A stretch of 14,442 nucleotides of DNA from Candidatus Aegiribacteria sp. (lineage in GTDB: Bacteria; Fermentibacterota; Fermentibacteria; Fermentibacterales; JCC-6), in NCBI GenBank assembly GCA_030640155.1, contig DAOWJX010000027.1, forward strand, positions 1 through 14,442, in the 5' to 3' direction. The position numbers were made by a program, and so were the translations under genes. Positions 1 through 6,272 of this stretch are shown piece after piece (positions within the stretch are counted from its first letter, which is position 1; the number at the start of each line of letters is the position of its first letter). The notes beneath the pieces were generated by a model. The model made no database searches, was not told the origin of the DNA, and worked only from the letters and a program-made list of their open reading frames with translations.

Positions 1-1
1 C

Positions 2-271
2 AGCGCCGATGTCAGGGAGCTTGTGCATGCCGGTGTCTGGACAGGTCTGGACAAATCGTTTCCAGGTGGATTCGGAATGGCGTTTGAGTACGATTTCGCT
101 ACAGATGAAGCTGATTCAGTCCGTTTTGACGTAGGAGGAGGCTTTCTGAGCGGAGAAGTATACTGGGAGAGTTTTGGCCAGGTCAGAATATCACTGCAGT
201 TTATTGATATACTTGAAACCGGGGGAAGAAGTTACAGAGCGCTTGGAATAGATTTCCTCGGGTTGTTTTAA
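2..271 (+). CDS. C-terminal fragment of an unidentified beta-rich protein
   Basis: The reading frame is open from the left edge of the window to a TAA at 269-271, so this is the 3' end of a longer gene whose start lies outside; the GTG at 23 is internal rather than a convincing start. The roughly 89 visible residues alternate hydrophobic and polar positions with many glycines and aromatics (for example GGGFLSGEVYW and QVRISLQFIDIL) and end in a C-terminal phenylalanine. That pattern fits amphipathic beta strands, and a terminal Phe is typical of outer-membrane beta-barrel proteins, but a secreted beta-sandwich domain is equally possible. I do not recognise the family. It lies 16 nt upstream of the aminopeptidase and may be co-transcribed with it. 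Confidence 0.6.
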   Translation, partial: SADVRELVHAGVWTGLDKSFPGGFGMAFEYDFATDEADSVRFDVGGGFLSGEVYWESFGQVRISLQFIDILETGGRSYRALGIDFLGLF

Positions 272-287
272 ATGTGATCGGAGAATC

Positions 288-1517
288 ATGAACAGAGAAG
301 AACTCCACAGGAAGTATGCGGAAATAATCATAAAAACCGCTGTCAATCAACAGGAGGGCAAACCTCTCCTGATAAGAACTGAGATAGCACAGAAGGAATT
401 TGTCAGGGAACTTGCCAGAACTGCGTACGGCAGCGGAGCTTCTCTGGTCTCTGTTAAATACTCGGACTCTGCATTAAGCAGAATGCGAATAGACGGGGTT
501 AAAAAGGATGAATACCTTGATTTCGTACCCTCCCATCTGGAGGATATGTATGAGAGATATCTCAGAGACGGATGGAGCAGTATTTCTCTGAGAGGTCCGG
601 AGAACCCCGATATTCTGGAAGGTGCGGATTCCATACGCCTCGGCAGAGCAAGCAAGGCGAACTCGGTGGCCATGCGGGAATTTCTGAAGGGGGTTTCAGC
701 AAACAGGATCGCTTGGAACGTATGTCTGTATCCAACCGAAGCCTGGGCAGCAAAGGTACTTGGAGATTCCGTGAACTGGGAAGAGCGGATATGGGACATA
801 CTCATTCCAATTCTCCGTCTGGATCGGGATGATCCCGCGAAGGCATGGCTCGAGCACGATGCCGAGCTCAAGAGAAGATCAGAGCATATGAACAGAATAC
901 GCTATGACAAGATACATTTCGTTGGTCCTAGAACAGACCTGTATGTTGGAATGGCTCCGAACAGGGTTTTCGCAGGTGGAAGATGTTTCAATCAGAGCGG
1001 TATTGTATTCTTTCCGAACATTCCGACAGAAGAGATCTTCAGCACTCCCGATTCTGAACGAACCGAGGGAACTGTCAGGACAACACGTCCTGTAGAAGTT
1101 CTGGGTTCACAGGTCGAAGGCGCATGGTTCAGATTCAAAGAAGGTAAAGTAATTGAATTCGGAGCTGACAGGAATGAAGGAGTGCTGGATCAATACCTTC
1201 AATTCGACGAGGGGGCAAAAGCTCTCGGTGAAGTCGCTCTTGTTGATGTAAATTCACCCATCTATCAAAGCGGAAAGGTATTCCAGAACATTCTATTCGA
1301 TGAAAACGCGTCGTGTCATATAGCACTTGGTAACGGTTACGCTGATTGCATTGAGAATGGAACCAGGATGTCCGATGAAGAGCTTAAAGAGGCGAGATGC
1401 AATTCATCTCTCGTTCACACCGATTTCATGATCGGTTCAGAAGAGGTTTCCGTCTTCGGTGTCCGGAAAGACGGTTCGGAGGATAAGATCATAGAGGATG
1501 GTGTTTTCGTAATTTAG
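288..1517 (+). CDS. M29-family aminopeptidase (AmpS/AmpT-like)
   Basis: A 409-residue metallo-aminopeptidase of peptidase family M29, which removes N-terminal residues from peptides in the cytoplasm using two divalent metal ions. The length matches the family (about 410 residues). The metal-binding motifs known from the Thermus enzymes are all visible: the Glu pair in NIPTEEIF (E248/E249), the Glu before ALVDVNSPI (E315), His in ASCHIALGNGY (H344), and His and Asp in VHTDFMIGS (H377, D379). The family-typical EGTVRTTRPV segment lies between. No signal peptide is seen. The start is an ATG with GGAG at 280-283, 4 nt upstream. The next gene begins 9 nt after the stop, and its Shine-Dalgarno overlaps this gene's TAG stop, so the two are surely co-transcribed. 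Likely role: peptide catabolism or turnover. Native substrate preference cannot be read from sequence. Confidence 0.93.
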   Translation: MNREELHRKYAEIIIKTAVNQQEGKPLLIRTEIAQKEFVRELARTAYGSGASLVSVKYSDSALSRMRIDGVKKDEYLDFVPSHLEDMYERYLRDGWSSISLRGPENPDILEGADSIRLGRASKANSVAMREFLKGVSANRIAWNVCLYPTEAWAAKVLGDSVNWEERIWDILIPILRLDRDDPAKAWLEHDAELKRRSEHMNRIRYDKIHFVGPRTDLYVGMAPNRVFAGGRCFNQSGIVFFPNIPTEEIFSTPDSERTEGTVRTTRPVEVLGSQVEGAWFRFKEGKVIEFGADRNEGVLDQYLQFDEGAKALGEVALVDVNSPIYQSGKVFQNILFDENASCHIALGNGYADCIENGTRMSDEELKEARCNSSLVHTDFMIGSEEVSVFGVRKDGSEDKIIEDGVFVI

Positions 1518-1526
1518 GAGTATATG

Positions 1527-1700
1527 ATGCTTGATGAAAGATTGCTTTCGATTCTTGCCTGTCCGAAGTGCAAGGGTGAACTGGAATACAGAACCGATCC
1601 TGAAGAAGTGCTTGTATGTCATTCCTGCGCTCTCGTATATGAAGTGAAGGATGATATTCCGATAATGCTTATCGAGGAAGCCAAACCCCTCGATAAATAG
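1527..1700 (+). CDS. Trm112-family small zinc-ribbon protein (UPF0434/YcaR-like)
   Basis: A 57-residue protein starting MLDERLLSILACPKCKGEL, with a second pair CHSC and the closing segment VYEVKDDIPIMLIEEA. This is the complete Trm112-type zinc ribbon: CxxC near residue 12, CxxC near residue 33, then a D-IP-hydrophobic tail. In eukaryotes and archaea Trm112 binds and activates several SAM-dependent methyltransferases; the bacterial YcaR-like members are small proteins of unclear function. Two adjacent ATGs occur (1524 and 1527). I chose 1527 because AGGAG at 1516-1520 lies 6 nt upstream, against only 3 nt for 1524. The SD overlaps the stop codon of the aminopeptidase gene, implying an operon. 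The gene is short enough to be missed by length-filtered gene calling. Confidence 0.85.
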   Translation: MLDERLLSILACPKCKGELEYRTDPEEVLVCHSCALVYEVKDDIPIMLIEEAKPLDK

Positions 1701-1765
1701 TGACAGGCACTAGTTTAAAAGACAAGTAAAAAAAAGCTAATAAAATGCCTGAATGCGGCAAATAG

Positions 1766-2041
1766 TTGAACAGCAAACTGCGTGCAATACGTTTGGAGAT
1801 CAAGGTCATTCCCCGGGCATCAGCGACAGAAGTTCGGGGAAGAATGGCTGACGGAACAATCAAAATCGCACTTAACGCTCCCCCTGCAGATGGAAAAGCC
1901 AACAGAGAACTGCAGAAGTTCCTGGCCGGAGAATTCGGCACAACGCTTTTATCCGTGAAATTGCTGTCCGGTATTACATCCAGAAGGAAACTTGTATCAA
2001 TAGACTTTCACTCTAAATTACCTGATTGGTTCGTGGAATGA
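1766..2041 (+). CDS. DUF167/YggU (UPF0235) family protein
   Basis: A 91-residue protein with the DUF167 signature: a first strand leading into VIPRASATEV, then IKIALNAPPADGKANREL and the closing SGITSRRKLVSID. YggU homologues are about 95 residues, so this is full length. The family has a known structure but no established function. The start is a TTG at 1766, because the only in-frame ATG upstream (1745) is cut off by a TAG at 1763-1765; the next in-frame candidate, a TTG at 1793, would remove part of the conserved first strand. The Shine-Dalgarno is poor. The stop TGA overlaps the ATG of the STAND ATPase gene (ATGA at 2038-2041), indicating translational coupling. The 65-nt gap upstream holds no convincing promoter. 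Confidence 0.85.
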   Translation: MNSKLRAIRLEIKVIPRASATEVRGRMADGTIKIALNAPPADGKANRELQKFLAGEFGTTLLSVKLLSGITSRRKLVSIDFHSKLPDWFVE

Positions 2042-4908
2042 CGACCAGACCGTCCAAACTTTACCGCGGAGCCATGGTAGGACGAGAACACCAGCTTGCT
2101 CAGGCGGTCTCTCTTTTCTCAGAAATGGAAACCGGTGATTCACCTGGTATGCTCTGTTACTGGGCTCCCGCAGGTATTGGTAAGACCAGGCTTGTAAGGG
2201 AGATCGGTGCAGCTCTTCCAGATATGGAATTTATCTTCATTGAGGCCGATCAGGCTCCGGGCACTGACCCTTTAGCTTATTTCTTCCGGGAGTGGTTCAA
2301 TCTTGATGCGGGAGCTTCGGAGAAGAAAAACTCCGAGAATTTCCGGCACGTCTGGGAAGGACTCCTTCTTAATCTGGAACTCCGGACAGATTATCCTGTT
2401 CATCAGCTGGTTGACGAACTCCTGGAAACCAGACCTTTCCTTGAAAGTGTTTCAGGGCTTTCTCAGGGATCCGGGTCGATAGTACACCAGCTTGAACCAT
2501 CACAACGGGCAGAAAAACATTCAACATCAATAACTTCGTTTTTCATTGCTCTTTCAATTCTGCAGCCTGCTGTTGTTGTAATAGAGAATATCCAGTGGTT
2601 TTCCCGCGAGAGTATCCTGATCTTTGAGAGAATGCTCAGGGCAGCTTCCGGATTTCCACTCGGGTTCATTGTGACGGGAAGACCGGATTCTTCCGGATCC
2701 CAACCTGTTTTTCCATCCGTTGATCCTGCTTTGGAGTCAGACATAGTATTCCTTAGTGGACTTTCAAAAAAGAATATCACCTCATTTGTAAAGGAACTCA
2801 CCGGTATTTCACCTGAAGAAAAGCTTGTTGATTTTCTGTGGGATAGAGCGGGAGGAGTACCGCTGTTTCTTGAACAGGCTCTGGATTATCTAACTGAAAC
2901 GGAACAAGTTGACAGAAAGGGAAACCGGCTTGTCCTGAGAGGAACTGCAACTGAAATAACAGAGTCCATCAAGGATATGTTCATCGCCAGAATTCGCATG
3001 ATGCCTTCGTCCGTTCAGAAGATAGCAGGAGCAGCATCCATCCTGGGAAAGTTGTTCAACCGGGATGTTCTCGCTGAAGTCACTGAATCTGAAACAATTG
3101 ATAATGAACTGGAATCATGTGTTCAGAAGCATATATTCACAGTTGATGGAGCCTCATATTCATTCGCACATATGGTGTTTCGTGAATGGGCACTAGAGCT
3201 CATTCCCTCTGAAGAACAGGATAAGCTTCACCTGAAGGCCGGTCAGATTCTTGAAGTATTTCATGACGGAACCACTTCTGCATCCCGCCTGGAAGGAATC
3301 GCCAGCCATTTCCAGCTGGGCGGCGATGATCTGAAAGCTGCCATTTATGTCGGAAAAGCTGCGGAGGCTTTCGCTGGTAATTTCGAGAACAGAGCAGCAA
3401 TTGCGATGTACAGAAGACTTGCTTCCATGGTCGCGGAACCGTTCAAGACGGAGGCTGATCTGGACCTTGCTGGTGTTTACCGGAATGCTGGACTGCTTAA
3501 CGAAGGTATAGATCTGTTGGTCGGTACTATGAAGAGAATCCACGGAGACCCTCTAATTAATGATTCTCTGAAAGCCAGGGTGATGCTGAAGCTGGGGACT
3601 AATCTGGGTTCTTCAGGAAAGCTGAAACAGGCAGAGAAAATGCTCCGGAGCTGCCTGGAAACGTTTTCTCGGATGGCTGATGTTCGTCACATGTCCGTCG
3701 CGACCCGGCAACTTGGCCTGGTTGTCAGAACGGCGGGAAGAACTGAAGAAGCTGTCGCTCTTGGCGAGGAAGCTGTTGATCTTGCTCGAAAATCCGGGAT
3801 TTCTCTGGAGATCTGTGCTTCGCTATACTGGGTTGCGATAACTTACAGACAGCTGGGTCGGTACGATCTCATGAAGAAATGTACAGAGGAGCAGGTCAGG
3901 CTTGCGCAGGAAACAGGTCTGATCAAGAGCATCATCGCGGGATATGACAATCTCATGAGAGTTCACATTTACGACAGGGATTACGACAGTGCCGAAGAAG
4001 TACACGTAAAGCTGAAGGAAGCTGCCACGAAAACAGCGAACTGGGCTGCACTGAGCACTGCCACAAGCAAGCTTGGGATTATTCATCTTCGAAAAGCGGA
4101 ATGGGAACAGGCGATTGACTGCTTCATGCAATGTGTAACCCTCAGCGTCAAAACAGGTAATCAAAGGGCGAAGTGCGCTGCACTGGGCAATCTCGCGCAC
4201 GCATCGATCGAGCTAGAGGATATAGATACTGCTCTGAAGTACGCAACCGAGCTGATAGACACTGCCTCAGTCATCGGTTTCAGATCAGGCCTGATGTCAG
4301 GCTATGCAAGAATGGGGTATATCTTTTCTCTCAAGGGAGATTTCGAATCAGCGCTTGATTGTGTTCAAACACAGATTGAACATGCAGAGGCAATGGGTGA
4401 TAAACGTAATCTGTCTGAAGGGTGGGCCGCAATTGCTCTGATTCAGTTCCAGCTTGATGAAACTGCAGCAGCAATTGAAAGTATCAACAGAGCACTGGAG
4501 AATTCCCGAAAGGCCAACGATATGGTTTCCTGCAGCAGCCAGCTCGGACTGAGGGGGAAAATTCTCTCACTGGAGGGTAAATTCGATGAAGCAGAGAAAA
4601 ATCTCAGAGAAGCTCTTGCTCTGACTGAGGGCAGAAAAGGCAATGAGAAGCTTGTCTACAGCAGCAGGTTGTATCTTGAAGTTACCCGAGCAGAGAAAGG
4701 GGATGAAAACGCATCCGCGAGACTCCTTGGAATGATTGAAGAAGCTCCTGATCGAAATTATAGAGCAGAAACTCTTTACAGCCACTGGAAACTGACCGGT
4801 GATTCTGAATCGGCATCAGCAGGCAGAACGCTGCTTGAGGAAATCTACCAGGAGAGACCTCAACCCATTTTAAAGAAATGGCTTGATTCTTTACCTGCTG
4901 AAAACTGA
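2038..4908 (+). CDS. STAND-type AAA ATPase with C-terminal TPR array, no recognised effector domain
   Basis: A 956-residue signalling ATPase. The N-terminus runs directly into an AAA_16-like nucleotide-binding domain: VGRE at residues 14-17, P-loop APAGIGKT at 43-50, a Walker-B-like VVVIENIQW around 179-187, TGRPDS after the next strand, and a GGVPLF motif at 272-277 typical of STAND ATPases. A winged-helix-like segment follows (about 318-400), then roughly 440-930 is a helical solenoid of about nine or ten 40-residue TPR-like repeats with recurring G-x-A/Y and A-x-x pairs. The first P-loop Gly is Ala, and the usual Walker-B DD is EN, so ATP hydrolysis may be weak. Related proteins often carry a kinase, cyclase or DNA-binding domain; none is seen here. 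ATG 2038 is chosen over TTG 2026 because it makes the ATGA overlap with yggU and precedes the conserved domain. Likely a cytosolic switch or scaffold; partner unknown. Confidence 0.82.
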   Translation: MTTRPSKLYRGAMVGREHQLAQAVSLFSEMETGDSPGMLCYWAPAGIGKTRLVREIGAALPDMEFIFIEADQAPGTDPLAYFFREWFNLDAGASEKKNSENFRHVWEGLLLNLELRTDYPVHQLVDELLETRPFLESVSGLSQGSGSIVHQLEPSQRAEKHSTSITSFFIALSILQPAVVVIENIQWFSRESILIFERMLRAASGFPLGFIVTGRPDSSGSQPVFPSVDPALESDIVFLSGLSKKNITSFVKELTGISPEEKLVDFLWDRAGGVPLFLEQALDYLTETEQVDRKGNRLVLRGTATEITESIKDMFIARIRMMPSSVQKIAGAASILGKLFNRDVLAEVTESETIDNELESCVQKHIFTVDGASYSFAHMVFREWALELIPSEEQDKLHLKAGQILEVFHDGTTSASRLEGIASHFQLGGDDLKAAIYVGKAAEAFAGNFENRAAIAMYRRLASMVAEPFKTEADLDLAGVYRNAGLLNEGIDLLVGTMKRIHGDPLINDSLKARVMLKLGTNLGSSGKLKQAEKMLRSCLETFSRMADVRHMSVATRQLGLVVRTAGRTEEAVALGEEAVDLARKSGISLEICASLYWVAITYRQLGRYDLMKKCTEEQVRLAQETGLIKSIIAGYDNLMRVHIYDRDYDSAEEVHVKLKEAATKTANWAALSTATSKLGIIHLRKAEWEQAIDCFMQCVTLSVKTGNQRAKCAALGNLAHASIELEDIDTALKYATELIDTASVIGFRSGLMSGYARMGYIFSLKGDFESALDCVQTQIEHAEAMGDKRNLSEGWAAIALIQFQLDETAAAIESINRALENSRKANDMVSCSSQLGLRGKILSLEGKFDEAEKNLREALALTEGRKGNEKLVYSSRLYLEVTRAEKGDENASARLLGMIEEAPDRNYRAETLYSHWKLTGDSESASAGRTLLEEIYQERPQPILKKWLDSLPAEN

Positions 4909-4940
4909 TCACAAATTCTGAAGGCTCATTGATTTCATTA

Positions 4941-4969
4941 TTGACATGCTCTTTGTGGGTACCCATCTT
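4941..4969 (+). promoter_or_regulatory. possible sigma70-like promoter for the four-helix membrane protein
   Basis: A perfect -35 hexamer TTGACA (4941-4946) is followed after 17 nt by CATCTT (4964-4969), which matches TATAAT at only three positions. It lies in the 85-nt gap after the STAND gene and 25 nt before the ATG at 4994. The -35 is good and the -10 is poor, so this is a weak call. Confidence 0.3.
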
Positions 4970-4993
4970 TACTCAACTGAAAAGGGGGATTTG

Positions 4994-5590
4994 ATGGAAA
5001 AGAAACGGATGTTCATACTCATTATTGCCGTGATTGGAATGATCGGTGCATTCCTTCCATGGTATACTGTCTTTGGTTCGATTAATGTCAGTGGTACGGA
5101 GGATGGTGGCTGGTTGGTAGTAATTCTGTTTGCCGCAGGTGGCGCAATCGCCTTCTTTGCGGGAGATAAAATGGAATCTCTCGCGAAGAAGTTCCTCAGC
5201 GGCGTCTGGATTCCAGCGGCAATTGCTTTTCTTCTGATACTGACCAAGATCTTCAAGAGCAGACCTGGGCTCAGCCTGGGCATAGGTATCTGGATCGTTG
5301 CGCTTGCTGCTTTAGCTCAGATATTTATTACTTTCTTCTACAAGGGTGCGGCCGGCTGGGATATGCCAAAATCAATGGCGGATGTTAAAAAAGCAGCCGG
5401 GATTCCTACTCCTGAAAAGGAACCTGAAATAGCGAAACCCGCAGCTCCTGTTACTCCGGTAGCTCCTGTTACACCGGTAGCTCCTGTTGTTACCCCGGTA
5501 GCTCCTGTTATTACCCCGGTAGCTCCTGTTACTCCGGCAGCTCCTGAGGTTCAGGAAGAAGAACCAGTCGAACCCGAACCTAACGAATAG
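4994..5590 (+). CDS. four-helix membrane protein with proline-rich repeat tail
   Basis: A 198-residue protein of unknown function. Four hydrophobic helices are visible: about residues 6-24 (FILIIAVIGMIGAFLPW), 38-57, 66-88 and 94-117. The FLPWYTV motif right after helix 1 recalls small uncharacterised membrane proteins. From about residue 125 the protein is hydrophilic and rich in Pro, Ala and Val. Residues 151-182 are a run of APVTPVAP-type repeats, followed by an acidic end (EEEPVEPEPNE). By the positive-inside rule both ends are probably cytoplasmic, with the tail acting as a spacer or docking arm. ATG 4994 is chosen over upstream starts because AGGGGGA-type SD bases (4983-4989) sit 4 nt before it and helix 1 then begins normally. 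A hairpin follows the stop codon, so this gene probably ends its transcription unit. Confidence 0.8.
   Translation: MEKKRMFILIIAVIGMIGAFLPWYTVFGSINVSGTEDGGWLVVILFAAGGAIAFFAGDKMESLAKKFLSGVWIPAAIAFLLILTKIFKSRPGLSLGIGIWIVALAALAQIFITFFYKGAAGWDMPKSMADVKKAAGIPTPEKEPEIAKPAAPVTPVAPVTPVAPVVTPVAPVITPVAPVTPAAPEVQEEEPVEPEPNE
5444..5539 (+). repeat. tandem coding repeat, five units of 18-21 bp
   Basis: Five head-to-tail units begin GCTCCTGTT and end CCGGYA: 5444-5461, 5462-5479, 5480-5500, 5501-5521 and 5522-5539. Units 3 and 4 carry one extra codon (GTT or ATT). The frame is kept throughout and encodes APV(V/I)TPVA-type repeats in the tail of the membrane protein. Near-identical codon choice between units points to recent duplication by slippage or recombination rather than selection on the protein alone. 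Confidence 0.9.
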
Positions 5591-5615
5591 CTAACCGCCT
5601 AAAGAACAAAGCACA

Positions 5616-5644
5616 AAGCGCTCCCGTTAACCACGGGGGCGCTT
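5616..5644 (+). terminator. intergenic hairpin, likely terminator after the membrane-protein gene
   Basis: A 12-bp stem (AAGCGCTCCCGT paired with ACGGGGGCGCTT, one G-U pair) closes a 5-nt loop TAACC, starting 26 nt after the TAG stop. Outer bases AACAA (5605-5609) can also pair with TTGTT (5648-5652). The stem is strong, but the downstream tract (CTTCCCTTGTT) is only moderately T-rich, so termination may be partial or bidirectional. The following gene has its own possible promoter just downstream. Confidence 0.6.
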
Positions 5645-5647
5645 CCC

Positions 5648-5676
5648 TTGTTCCGCTGGATATATATTTGCATAAT
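5648..5676 (+). promoter_or_regulatory. possible promoter for the PNP-like/ileS/lspA operon
   Basis: CATAAT at 5671-5676 matches the -10 consensus at five of six positions and sits in an AT-rich patch (TATATATTTG). Seventeen nt upstream is TTGTTC (5648-5653), three of six to the -35 consensus. It lies just after the hairpin and 48 nt before the next ATG, which is where an operon promoter would be expected. Moderate to weak. Confidence 0.35.
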
Positions 5677-5723
5677 CGCTGTTCGTCTTATTGTCCGTTT
5701 GAGTATCCGAAGAAGGTGATTGA

Positions 5724-6272
5724 ATGTACGCGGTTCTTCCTTGCAGCTGGAAATGTGATCTTCCCGAAGATATCTCAATACATTTGCGTACTGGCAGGGA
5801 AGAAGCTCTGGAATTCGTTCGATCCGCTCTTTCTGAAGGTGAGAAACTTTTCCTGATAGGGGCGGATGGCGTTTCCGGCAGAAACAAATGGATTGCCGCC
5901 TCCGACCATATTGCTTTATTCGGGGGCAGCCAGCTGATCGGTTTAAACAGAGAGGATCTCGGTCCCAGATTCCCGTCAATGATGGATCTCTATATCACTC
6001 CTGACGGACCCTGGGAAAAGGGAGTAATCGGCAGAGTACCAGAGTGGAGGCTTGCTACACCAGCGGAACTTTCAATGATGGGAGCGGACGCGCTTGTTTC
6101 GGAAGGAGTAGACGAGGCTGAAGTAGCTGGTCATGGTGGAGCCAGAGTAATTCTTCTTGTAAGATGTCATAGCTGGGATTCCTATAATACTGAAGTAGCA
6201 CCAGTTAGAGAGGCCGCGGAAGCAGCACTCGATTTGTTCAATTCAAAATTCACCGGGGGAGGTGAGGAGTAG
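5724..6272 (+). CDS. short, divergent purine nucleoside phosphorylase-like protein
   Basis: A 182-residue protein whose body resembles the C-terminal half of trimeric purine nucleoside phosphorylases. ASDHIALFGGSQLIG (59-73) corresponds to the DHIN...NPL.GPN segment, GPRFPSMMDLY (80-90) to the G.RFP.MSDAY segment, and ATPAELSMMGADALVSEG (111-128) to ET.AE....GADAVGMS. About 80-100 residues expected before DHI, including the phosphate-binding glycine loop, are absent. The conserved GPSFET is replaced by PEWRLAT, so the usual catalytic Glu appears to be Ala, and the C-terminal base-binding TN is not evident. It may be a pseudoenzyme, a binding protein or a different phosphorylase-fold enzyme. 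The ATG at 5724 has AAGGTGA at 5713-5719. Its stop overlaps the ileS start by one base, and its last codons form the ileS ribosome-binding site. The family assignment is my alignment by eye. Confidence 0.6.
   Translation: MYAVLPCSWKCDLPEDISIHLRTGREEALEFVRSALSEGEKLFLIGADGVSGRNKWIAASDHIALFGGSQLIGLNREDLGPRFPSMMDLYITPDGPWEKGVIGRVPEWRLATPAELSMMGADALVSEGVDEAEVAGHGGARVILLVRCHSWDSYNTEVAPVREAAEAALDLFNSKFTGGGEE
6258..6265 (+). promoter_or_regulatory. near-perfect Shine-Dalgarno for ileS inside the upstream gene
   Basis: GGAGGTGA lies 6 nt before the GTG start of ileS and encodes part of the Gly-Gly-Glu-Glu tail of the preceding protein. Its strength supports the GTG at 6272 as the true start and likely compensates for the weaker start codon. 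Ribosomes finishing the upstream gene would reach this site directly, so coupling is expected. Confidence 0.75.

Noticed and set aside
1698..1712. Small hairpin TAGTG/CACTA at the end of the zinc-ribbon gene
   Set aside because: The stem is only 5 bp and AT-rich with no T-run; it is too weak to call a terminator.
2026..2037. TTG at 2026 as the start of the STAND ATPase
   Set aside because: It adds only four residues inside yggU, has no SD advantage, and the ATG at 2038 gives the standard ATGA overlap.
3823..4200. A 125-codon open frame on the - strand
   Set aside because: It is antisense to the TPR array; composition and position are those of a shadow frame.
2038..4908. Defence (Avs-like) assignment for the STAND ATPase
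   Set aside because: There is no nuclease, TIR, protease or membrane effector domain, and no neighbouring defence or mobile genes; the neighbours are housekeeping or signalling.
5444..5539. CRISPR-like array
   Set aside because: The units are contiguous with no spacers, stay in frame and encode a Pro-rich peptide, so this is a coding tandem repeat.
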